NCBI GenBank assembly: GCA_964436315.1
Contig: CAYTCZ010000113.1
Coordinates: forward strand, 1-12,623
Reading direction: 5' to 3'
Origin: CAYTCZ01 sp964436315
Lineage (GTDB): Bacteria; Actinomycetota; Thermoleophilia; Gaiellales; Gaiellaceae
Length of the DNA stretch: 12,623 bases
Part shown: positions 1-5,541 of the stretch, one piece after another
Position numbering within the stretch: position 1 is the first letter of the stretch
Layout of the letters: each line of letters opens with the position of its first letter
Notes under the pieces: generated by a model
What the model was told of the DNA's origin: nothing
Seen by the model: only the letters and a program-made list of their open reading frames with translations
The model's database searches: none
Position numbers and translations under genes: made by a program

Positions 1-90
1 GACGACTTGCCGGTTGAGCGCCTCGAGCAACTCCAAACACCCAGCGAAGTGCTGACGATCACCAGAGTTCGTCGGGGTTTGAATCATTGA
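1..90 (+). CDS. C-terminal end of an unidentified protein (5' truncated by window edge)
   Basis: Frame 1 is open from the first base and ends at TGA 88-90, giving 29 residues (DDLPVERLEQLQTPSEVLTI, then TRVRRGLNH). The composition is ordinary for a soluble protein and includes a short charged, leucine-containing stretch, but no family is recognisable. If the tRNA-Asp remnant at 246-292 marks the end of an integrated element, this would be the last gene of that element; that is inference. A chance open frame of this length is quite possible in GC-rich DNA, so the call is tentative. Confidence 0.35.
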   Translation, partial: DDLPVERLEQLQTPSEVLTITRVRRGLNH

Positions 91-245
91 TTTCTATCCA
101 GGCAACATGAGGACCCCACACCAGCCCCACAGACGAGCCCCGACATCCACCGAAACCCTCCGACAAGAGCCGAACTCTCAACTTACAAAAGTCCTGCTCA
201 CGCGTAGAAAGGCCGACAGGCGCCGAAAGCAACCAAAGGGTGTAT
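91..245. other. Gene-free stretch left of the tRNA-Asp remnant
   Basis: I see no convincing coding sequence or RNA gene here. The stretch is locally richer in A and C than the neighbouring genes (many CCCC and AAA runs). It holds no sequence that could supply the missing tRNA 5' half: nothing resembles GGGAGCG followed by a D arm. If the tRNA fragment is an attachment site, this is the inner edge of the inserted element. Confidence 0.4.
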
Positions 246-292
246 CCGGCCTGTCACGCCGGAGGTCGCGGGTTCGAGTCCCGTCGCTCCCG
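246..292 (+). pseudogene. tRNA-Asp (GTC) 3' fragment, probable attachment-site remnant
   Basis: The sequence folds as the 3' part of a tRNA: anticodon stem CCGGC (246-250), loop CTGTCAC (251-257) with anticodon GTC, stem GCCGG (258-262), variable AGGTC, T stem GCGGG, loop TTCGAGT, stem CCCGT (280-284), acceptor strand CGCTCCC (285-291) and discriminator G292. A complete gene would need GGGAGCG and a D arm at about 209-245, and neither is there. CCA is not encoded. Tyrosine recombinases commonly use the 3' part of tRNA genes as attachment sites and leave such a copy at the far end of the element. By that logic the element lies to the left and old chromosomal sequence to the right. An old partial duplication is the alternative. 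Confidence 0.75.
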
Positions 293-311
293 TTGCTGTC
301 CATCCGGGTTT

Positions 312-331
312 GAGGCTCTTTGGGGAGCCTC
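312..331. terminator. Hairpin between tRNA remnant and LuxR-regulator gene end
   Basis: GAGGCTC (312-318) and GAGCCTC (325-331) form a perfect 7-bp stem around a 6-base loop. It lies 19 bases after the tRNA fragment and about 80 bases beyond the stop codon of the minus-strand regulator. There is no T-tract on either side, so it is not a classical intrinsic terminator. In GC-rich actinobacteria such stems may still end transcription. It could serve either strand. Confidence 0.35.
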
Positions 332-342
332 GAGAGGGCCGC

Positions 343-362
343 GTGGTGAGTTTGTGGTGAGT
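343..362. repeat. Two 9-bp direct repeats, 11-bp period
   Basis: GTGGTGAGT occurs at 343-351 and again, identical, at 354-362, separated by TT, so the copies lie on the same face of the helix. There is no gene start nearby for which they would be an operator. They lie about 50 bp outside the tRNA-Asp fragment, so recombinase or accessory-protein binding near an attachment site is one reading. Chance is another. Confidence 0.5.
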
Positions 363-413
363 CGAGATGTCGGGATTGCCCGGATCCTCGGAACTCGAGC
401 AATCCGCTGGGTG

Positions 414-3344
414 TCAGCCGCCGGGTTCCATGGTCGCTTGTTGCGCCCGAGTCTCTCTCGGCTGGTTGTGCTCCTCACCCGAAAGTGAGGCCGGCAGCTC
501 TTCGCGTGAGCGGATACCAAGCTTCCGGTACACGCTCGTCAGGTGCACTTCGACTGTCCTCGTGGTAACGAAGAGCGCCTGAGCAATCTCGCGGTTCGTC
601 ATTCCGAGCGCAGCCAGCTTGGCAACCCGTCGCTCGCTTCCAGTCAGTGAGTCAACGCCCGAGAGCAGGGGACGACGAGGCCGCGCCCCCGTTGCCAAGA
701 GCTCATCACGGGCGCGGCCGGCGAGAGCTACGGCACCGCAGCGGTGGGCGAGATCGAGACCGCGGCGAAGCGGCTCTCGTGCTGCGGACCGCTGACCGTC
801 GCGACGGATCGCAGCGCCGAGGTCGACGAGTGCTCGCGCACGTTCGAGCTCAGCCGGAGAGGTCTCAAGCACAGAGGCAGCCTCGTGAAGAAGCTGGAGA
901 CCTTCCTCTCCGCCCTCGACCAGTCCGGCGACGCGAAGCGCACGGCCGATGACGCTCGAGACTCCCCAGCGGCGGGCGCTTTTCACCTCTCGCTCGGCAA
1001 GCCTTTGTGCCATGGTCTGTTCTCCGGCCATCGAGAGAGCGAGGGCAGCGTGGGAGCGATAGTCCGTCGCGGCAGGGTGCGGCGAGCGCCATCGCTCCTC
1101 CCGTTCAACGAGCTCGAGCAAGTCTTCGAGCGCGGACTCGGTCTCGCCCGCCGCGAGGCGAAGCCGGCCTCGGCTGGAGAGAAGTGCATTGAACGGCGTT
1201 TCCTCTGGAAGCTTCCCGTCGAGCCTGCCCTCCCTGAGCTCCTCCTCGGCCGTATCCAGCTCGTCGAGTTCCATGAGGGAGTCGATCAGATAGCCGAGAG
1301 CTACCGGCAGGAGAGTCCAGTCGGTGAGCCGACCGGCATCGAGTGAAGCGCGCGCCTCAGCCTCGCCATCTCGAACGGATCCCCGACGAAGAGCAAGGCC
1401 GGACCGGTAGCAGGAAACGATCGCGAAGCCGAGGAGCGAGCCGCGGGCGCGGGCGTCGGCAAGAGCTTGCTCAAGGTACTGCTCAGCGAGCTCGAGGCAG
1501 TCCGCGGCCATGAGGACGTAGAGGGCAAAGTAGAACGGCGCCGAATCGGGCGTCTGATCGGTCAGGAGCTTCCCACCGGCGAGAGCTCGCTCGGCGAGTT
1601 CAACAGCCTCAGGAGCCGGGCTGCCCGCCCTTCCAGTCTCGTGGGCGCGAATGGCGAGGAGCAAGCGCTCGCCCGGCGTTTTCCCTTCGATCCCCGTCGA
1701 GACCTGCTCGAGCCGTTCGACTGCCAGCGGCCAGGTCGAGCGATGGAGCGTTGCGAGGGTGCACAGCTCAGCCTCGAGGCGCAAGGCGAGCTCGCCGTCG
1801 ACCGCTGCAATGTCTGCGCTCGCTCGTTCGAGCACGCGCACAGCCTCTTCCGCCCGACCAGACATGTGGAGCACGCCGGCAAGCTCGCCTGCAACGCGTC
1901 CTCGGGTGGTGAGGTCGTCGGTGAGCTCCAGAGCCTGGTCGAGATGCTCGGCAGCGTCCGGTTCCTGCGCGGCGCGCTCAGCCGATCCGAGCTCCAGCAG
2001 TACAGACGCCCGGTTGCAATCGTCCGGCGGCTCGGCGAGTGCGCGACGCAGATAGGTAACGGCCGGGTTTGCCGCACCACGATTCAGCGCCTGCTGAGCT
2101 GCGTCACGGAGCAGCTCTACGCGCCAAGCCTCCGCGCCAGGCTCGATTCCGAGGAGATGCAGCGCGACTTGCTCCGCCGGCATACCGTCGTCAGCGAGGA
2201 TCTGGGCGGCGCGCTCATGCTCATTGGCTCGCTTAGCAGGCGAGATGTCCGCATAGATTGCAGAGCTAACGATTGGATGGATGAACCGAAGCGGCGCTTC
2301 CCTCTCCAAGATGCCGGCGTCGGCCAGTTCATCCCAGGCGTCTCGGGCCACTCGTCGATCGAGCGCGGCAAGAGCAGCGGCGTGGCGCAGCTCTGCGCGT
2401 CCGCCGAGAACGGCGACCGCCTGTGCGAGGATGGCGGTCGCCTGTGGTAGCCGCGCGAGCCTTTCGAGCACCATGCGCGTGACGGTTTGCGGTCCGATGC
2501 TGTGGACTGCGGCGATCTCAGCCGCCGTCGGGGAGACACTGTTCGCACGAAGTTCACCGACGAGCTCACGAAGAAGGAGAGGATTTCCACCGGTTGCCCG
2601 GTGGCAAGCGCGGCAGAACTCATCCTCTGCCGCCTCGGTGAGGGACGCTCGGACGAGTGTCTCAACCGCCGCCTCGCTGAGCGGTGCCGGCCGTATGACC
2701 CGCGCGAGCGGTTCGGAGCTCAACGCAGCGACCAGCGGCTCCACTTCCGGCTCGGCCGCACGAGCTGCCAGGATCATGAGGATGGGCAGCTCCTCGATTC
2801 GACGGGTGAGGTAAGCCAGAAAGTGAAGGGAAGGCGCGTCCGACGAGTGGACGTCGTCGACAGAGATCACGAGCGGAGCCTGGGCCGCGAGATTCGAGCA
2901 GAGCCAGTAGAGGCCGTGTAGCGTCGGAAAGGTCAGATCGCCTGCTGTCCCTGAGGTGATCCTGTCCTTTGTTGTCACTGTCGAGGTGTCAAGACCCAGT
3001 ACCCGAGTAGCGAGGCCGGCCGCGCCCTCGAAGAGGGACTCGCGTTCCTCGGACGGCGTGAAGGCGAGGCGGCGCTCAAAGAGCTGCCGTACCACCCCGA
3101 AGGCGAACTCGCGCTCGAGCTCGCTTGCGCGGGCGGTCAGGATCTCGAACGCGTGCTCGCGCGCGATCGAAACCGCCGTGTCAAGGAGCCGTGTCTTCCC
3201 GATTCCGGCCGGGCCTTCGATCAGAAGCAGGCGTCCCTTGCCGGAGTTGGCTGACTCGACGCAATCCTCGAACTCGGAGCGCTCCCGCTCCCGCTCGAGC
3301 AGAATGTCCTGACCCCATCCCGCTGCGACGCCTTGTCGCGCCAT
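414..3344 (-). CDS. LuxR-family transcriptional regulator with N-terminal AAA/STAND ATPase (LAL type)
   Basis: A 976-residue LAL regulator, a class in which ATP-dependent switching controls a C-terminal DNA-binding domain. The N-terminal ATPase domain has Walker A GPAGIGKT at residues 44-51 and Walker B LVISVDDVH at about 158-166. A long alanine- and leucine-rich helical middle is of the TPR-like sensor/oligomerisation type. A LuxR/GerE helix-turn-helix lies at about 900-954 (LTGSERRVAKLA, GMTNREIAQALFVTTRTVEVHL, YRKLGIRSR). I chose ATG 3344 because the longer alternative at 3398 begins with TTG, has no ribosome binding site and adds an unconserved leader; GGGAG directly precedes the ATG, which is close for a Shine-Dalgarno, so the start is not certain. 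The gene is divergent from the FAD-dependent oxidoreductase gene at 3475, which it may control. The inducer is unknown. Confidence 0.93.
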   Translation of the reverse strand: MARQGVAAGWGQDILLERERERSEFEDCVESANSGKGRLLLIEGPAGIGKTRLLDTAVSIAREHAFEILTARASELEREFAFGVVRQLFERRLAFTPSEERESLFEGAAGLATRVLGLDTSTVTTKDRITSGTAGDLTFPTLHGLYWLCSNLAAQAPLVISVDDVHSSDAPSLHFLAYLTRRIEELPILMILAARAAEPEVEPLVAALSSEPLARVIRPAPLSEAAVETLVRASLTEAAEDEFCRACHRATGGNPLLLRELVGELRANSVSPTAAEIAAVHSIGPQTVTRMVLERLARLPQATAILAQAVAVLGGRAELRHAAALAALDRRVARDAWDELADAGILEREAPLRFIHPIVSSAIYADISPAKRANEHERAAQILADDGMPAEQVALHLLGIEPGAEAWRVELLRDAAQQALNRGAANPAVTYLRRALAEPPDDCNRASVLLELGSAERAAQEPDAAEHLDQALELTDDLTTRGRVAGELAGVLHMSGRAEEAVRVLERASADIAAVDGELALRLEAELCTLATLHRSTWPLAVERLEQVSTGIEGKTPGERLLLAIRAHETGRAGSPAPEAVELAERALAGGKLLTDQTPDSAPFYFALYVLMAADCLELAEQYLEQALADARARGSLLGFAIVSCYRSGLALRRGSVRDGEAEARASLDAGRLTDWTLLPVALGYLIDSLMELDELDTAEEELREGRLDGKLPEETPFNALLSSRGRLRLAAGETESALEDLLELVEREERWRSPHPAATDYRSHAALALSMAGEQTMAQRLAEREVKSARRWGVSSVIGRALRVAGLVEGGEEGLQLLHEAASVLETSPAELERARALVDLGAAIRRDGQRSAAREPLRRGLDLAHRCGAVALAGRARDELLATGARPRRPLLSGVDSLTGSERRVAKLAALGMTNREIAQALFVTTRTVEVHLTSVYRKLGIRSREELPASLSGEEHNQPRETRAQQATMEPGG

Positions 3345-3474
3345 CTCCCGATCCAATTCTTTGGGGGGCTGTTCGAAAAGTCTACGGGGCTCCAACAATG
3401 CGAACGGCGGTCGGCTGATGCATTATCGAAGCTCAAACAGAGCTCGGCCACAGCAAGTTCGAGGAGGCGTGCGA
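3345..3474. promoter_or_regulatory. Divergent promoter region, LAL regulator / FAD oxidoreductase
   Basis: This 130-bp intergenic region must hold the promoters of both neighbours. Visible elements are an AGCTC-AAACA-GAGCT dyad at 3430-3444, a GATAAT hexamer on the minus strand (3422-3427) that could be a -10 for the regulator, and a GGGGCT direct repeat at 3365-3370 and 3386-3391 (21-bp period, two helical turns). LuxR-type regulators often bind short dyads, so 3430-3444 is the best operator candidate. No good -35 boxes are apparent. Confidence 0.4.
3461..3467 (+). promoter_or_regulatory. Ribosome binding site deciding the GTG start at 3475
   Basis: GAGGAGG lies 7 bases before GTG 3475. The in-frame GTG at 3469 is only 1 base away and upstream in-frame ATGs lack any such site, so 3475 is the supported start. 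Confidence 0.75.
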
Positions 3475-4764
3475 GTGACGAGCCCGTGGGAGTATGACGT
3501 CGCCATCGTTGGTGCGAGCCTCGCAGGTTCGACGGCAGCGACCCTCTTTGCCCGTTGTGGTGCCCAAGTCGCGCTGATCGAGCGCCAGAGCGATCCGGCT
3601 GCCTACAAGAAGATTTGCACTCACTTCATCCAGCCGAGTGCAGTCCCCACCCTCGAGCGGCTCGGACTCGATCGCGCCATCGAAGTGGCCGGTGGTGTTC
3701 GAAACGGCGCTGATATCTGGACGCGCTGGGGCTGGATCCGCTGGCCACGAGATGCTCCCAGTGGCTCTCGCTTGTACGGCTACAACATCCGCCGCGCGAA
3801 GCTCGATCCAATGGTCAGGCGCTTGGCGGTGGAGACATCAGGAGTCGAATTCATGCCAGGCAAGACCGTCCGCGGTCTGATCTCCGAAAACAGCCAGATC
3901 GCGGGCGTCTCGATCGAGGATCGAGGTGGGAAAGTCCGGGAAGTGCAAGCTCGGCTCGTTGTGGCGGCCGACGGACGTGACTCAGACGTGGCCAAGCTCG
4001 CGTGTATTCCCGGGAAGGTCAAACCACACAACCGCTTCGCGTACTTCGCCTACTACCGAGACCTGCCGCTTGCCTCCGGATCGATCTCCCAGATCTGGCT
4101 TCTCGAACCGGATGCCGCCTACGCCTTTCCAAACGACGACGGTCTCACCCTCGTTCTCTGCCTTCCCCATAAGGACAAACTCGATGCATTCAAAGCCGAC
4201 CTGGTCGGATCGTTCACTCGTTTCATCGAGGATCTTCCTGATGCACCGCCGATCACGAAAGCCGAGCGTGTCTCCGAAATCCTCGGCAAGCTCGAGATGC
4301 CCAACGTCTCACGTCCGACTGCCGGCGCCGGTCTTGCCTTCATCGGCGATGCGGCGATGGCCTCCGATCCTCTGCACGGGATCGGCTGCGGCTTCGCCTT
4401 CCAGTCGGCTGAGATGCTCGTCGAGTGCACGGCGGAGTCGCTCGTTCAGGAGGGTGATCTTGGCCGCGCCCTCGCTCGTTACCGAAAGCAGCACCGTCGG
4501 TCCTTCGCCGGACACCACTTTCTCACCTCTGACTACGCGACCGGACGCGAGTTCAATCGGCTCGAGCGGCTCCTTATCTCGTCGGCCGCGCGGGATCGGC
4601 AAATGGCGCGCCACCTGCACGAGTTCCAGTCACGTAACACGTCAGTACGTCAGTTCTTCGCCCCGTCGGCGCTTGTACGAGCCCTCTGGGTCAACACGAG
4701 ACATGACAACAACAACCAGAGTGCTTCGAAGGCGCACGCCAAGGGAAGCCCTCAATCGATGTAG
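3475..4764 (+). CDS. FAD-dependent oxidoreductase / monooxygenase (PHBH-like fold)
   Basis: A 429-residue flavoprotein. The N-terminal dinucleotide fold reads YDVAIVGASLAGSTAATLFA (glycine motif G13-A-S-L-A-G18, the GxSxxG variant) and the acidic residue closing it is E36 in ALIER. The DG motif VAADGRDS is at about 163-170 and the second FAD motif FIGDAAMASDPLHGIGCGFA is at about 289-308. This order is typical of PHBH-like monooxygenases, flavin halogenases and geranylgeranyl-reductase-like enzymes. The KKICTHF segment (about 45-51) sits where reductases of the last group carry a conserved cysteine. A WGWIRW stretch lies at about 85-90, but the halogenase WxWxIP motif is absent. The length is normal and no membrane segment is evident. 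It starts a set with the genes at 4797 and 5130 (32-bp gap to the first). Reaction and substrate are unknown. Confidence 0.9.
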   Translation: MTSPWEYDVAIVGASLAGSTAATLFARCGAQVALIERQSDPAAYKKICTHFIQPSAVPTLERLGLDRAIEVAGGVRNGADIWTRWGWIRWPRDAPSGSRLYGYNIRRAKLDPMVRRLAVETSGVEFMPGKTVRGLISENSQIAGVSIEDRGGKVREVQARLVVAADGRDSDVAKLACIPGKVKPHNRFAYFAYYRDLPLASGSISQIWLLEPDAAYAFPNDDGLTLVLCLPHKDKLDAFKADLVGSFTRFIEDLPDAPPITKAERVSEILGKLEMPNVSRPTAGAGLAFIGDAAMASDPLHGIGCGFAFQSAEMLVECTAESLVQEGDLGRALARYRKQHRRSFAGHHFLTSDYATGREFNRLERLLISSAARDRQMARHLHEFQSRNTSVRQFFAPSALVRALWVNTRHDNNNQSASKAHAKGSPQSM

Positions 4765-4781
4765 ACCCGCTTAGCACCAGC

Positions 4782-4789
4782 AAAGGAGG
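4782..4789 (+). promoter_or_regulatory. Strong ribosome binding site of the 97-residue protein
   Basis: AAAGGAGG lies 7 bases before ATG 4797, a near-perfect match to the 16S rRNA tail. It suggests efficient translation of the small protein relative to the flavoenzyme before it. Confidence 0.7.
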
Positions 4790-4796
4790 TCGAATC

Positions 4797-5090
4797 ATGA
4801 CGCTCACGATGTACTTCACTCCCCGATCGATGACAGCCACGCAATACGACGAAGTGATCCAACGGCTCGAGGCTGCGGGCGAAGGTGCTCCATCGGGTCG
4901 TACGTTCCATGTTTGTTTTGGCTCCGACGATCGCCTGCGCGTGGTCGATGTCTGGGACTCACAGGAGAGCTTCGATGCCTTCGCCGAGACCCTCGGCCCG
5001 ATTCTCAATGAGCTCGGGATTGAGGCTGGAGATCCGGAGGTCTCCCGAGTTCACAACGTCATTGAAGCCCGCGCGAGAGGCGCCGTTTGA
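4797..5090 (+). CDS. Small conserved-looking protein, possible dimeric alpha/beta-barrel (ABM-like) fold
   Basis: A 97-residue soluble protein with no signal peptide or membrane segment. The pattern is a short beta strand (LTMYFTPRSM), a helix (ATQYDEVIQRLEAAG), a beta strand with small residues (RTFHVCFG), another strand (LRVVDVWDS), a helix (QESFDAFAETLGPILNELGI) and a last strand near SRVHNVIEA. This beta-alpha-beta-beta-alpha-beta order with DVWDSQESFDAF resembles small proteins of the antibiotic-biosynthesis-monooxygenase-like superfamily. Such proteins act as cofactor-free oxygenases or cyclases, but many are uncharacterised partners of redox enzymes. It lies 32 bp after the FAD oxidoreductase and is presumably cotranscribed. 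No catalytic residues can be assigned. The fold is an inference from pattern, not from a profile search. Confidence 0.85.
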   Translation: MTLTMYFTPRSMTATQYDEVIQRLEAAGEGAPSGRTFHVCFGSDDRLRVVDVWDSQESFDAFAETLGPILNELGIEAGDPEVSRVHNVIEARARGAV

Positions 5091-5129
5091 CGGATCCTCC
5101 CCGCCGTCAGACTGACGAAAGGAGAAGCA

Positions 5130-5276
5130 ATGACCGGTCCGACGACCGCTCCGACGACGATTCAGCTGCGATGGAGCCAGCTGCTCAGTCTGATCCTCGC
5201 CGCAGCCGCATTGGCGGCAGCTGTCACCTGGGCGCTGCTCGTCTTCGCCGTCGACACTGGGCGGCGAACAATCTGA
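5130..5276 (+). CDS. 48-residue single-pass membrane peptide as sequenced (5' part of the broken gene)
   Basis: ATG 5130 is preceded by AAAGGAG (5118-5124) at 5-base spacing. The frame encodes a Thr/Pro-rich start (TGPTTAPTTIQLRW), a hydrophobic segment at about residues 18-41 (LLSLILAAAALAAAVTWALL and onward) and a short Arg-rich tail before TGA 5274-5276. The start and ribosome binding site look real. The stop is probably premature, because the neighbouring frame continues as a repeat protein. If it is genuine, this is a small membrane protein at the end of the flavoenzyme operon. Confidence 0.6.
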   Translation: MTGPTTAPTTIQLRWSQLLSLILAAAALAAAVTWALLVFAVDTGRRTI

Positions 5277-5313
5277 GCCGGCCGCTGCGACCGACGCAGA
5301 GGTCCTTTCCTCT

Positions 5314-5517
5314 CTGAGTACTCAGGAGCGTCAGCACGTTGAGGGAATCGCGGCAATGACGGAAGAGCAGCTTGCCGCCGCGTTCGGGAATGTGCCTTTC
5401 GGCGTCCTCACCTCGCTTAGCCCAGCCCTAAGGGAGTACGTGGAGGGGATCGTGGCGCTCACCCCCGAGCAGGTCGCTGCCAGCTTCGGCAACGTCGCGG
5501 CAAAGTCTTCAAGGCTT
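5314..5517 (+). repeat. Two-copy 34-residue protein repeat
   Basis: Units at 5314-5415 and 5416-5517 have a 102-base period. At protein level 16 of the 19 core positions are identical or conservatively replaced (VEGI-A-T-EQ-AA-FGNV). The last part of the second unit has diverged. This is a coding duplication that defines the reading frame. Confidence 0.75.
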
Positions 5518-5541
5518 ACTGACGAGCGAGAACGCGCTTGA
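5356..5541 (+). CDS. 3' part of the broken repeat protein (61 residues from its only ATG)
   Basis: The open frame from ATG 5356 has no ribosome binding site. It contains most of two copies of a 19-residue block, VEGIAAMTEEQLAAAFGNV (coded by 5338-5394) and VEGIVALTPEQVAASFGNV (5440-5496). The first copy begins upstream of the ATG, so this start would cut the repeat in half and is unlikely to be native. Its 3' end overlaps the convergent SARP gene by 26 bp. Function unknown. Confidence 0.45.
   Translation: MTEEQLAAAFGNVPFGVLTSLSPALREYVEGIVALTPEQVAASFGNVAAKSSRLTDERERA

Larger units (their letters stand above)
5130..5541 (+). pseudogene. Membrane-anchored repeat protein interrupted by a +1 frameshift (about 136 residues if restored)
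   Basis: The 5' part (5130-5276) and the 3' part (frame of 5356-5541) read as one protein if a single base is removed near the GGG at 5259-5261. The junction then reads VFAVDTGGEQSEPAAATDAE, a membrane segment followed by an acidic linker. The region is 412 bases long, one more than a multiple of three. The second frame is coding upstream of its only ATG: a 34-residue repeat begins at 5314 (LSTQERQHVEGI, then AAMTEEQLAAAFGNV) and again at 5416 (LSPALREYVEGI, then VALTPEQVAASFGNV). The restored product would be a short N-terminal tail, one membrane helix and a two-repeat domain outside or inside the membrane. A sequencing or assembly error, a real mutation and programmed frameshifting all remain possible. 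Confidence 0.65.

Noticed and set aside
205..292. Complete tRNA-Asp gene
   Set aside because: The required 5' acceptor strand GGGAGCG and D arm are absent from the upstream sequence; only the 3' part is present.
178..402. Minus-strand ORF with a GTRTRDLRRDRP-like stretch
   Set aside because: This stretch is the well-known translation artefact of a tRNA 3' half read in antisense. It marks the tRNA fragment, not a protein.
1467..2450. Long plus-strand open frame of 327 codons inside the LuxR-type regulator
   Set aside because: It is antisense to a gene with clear ATPase and helix-turn-helix domains. Its translation is Arg/Ser/Gly-rich without domains, as expected of a shadow frame in GC-rich DNA.
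3345..3398. Upstream TTG start of the LuxR-type regulator
   Set aside because: No ribosome binding site precedes it, and it adds an unconserved leader before the first ATG; ATG 3344 is preferred.
3475..4764. Flavin-dependent tryptophan-type halogenase
   Set aside because: The WxWxIP motif is missing and the N-terminal glycine motif is GASLAG, so only a general FAD oxidoreductase call is justified.
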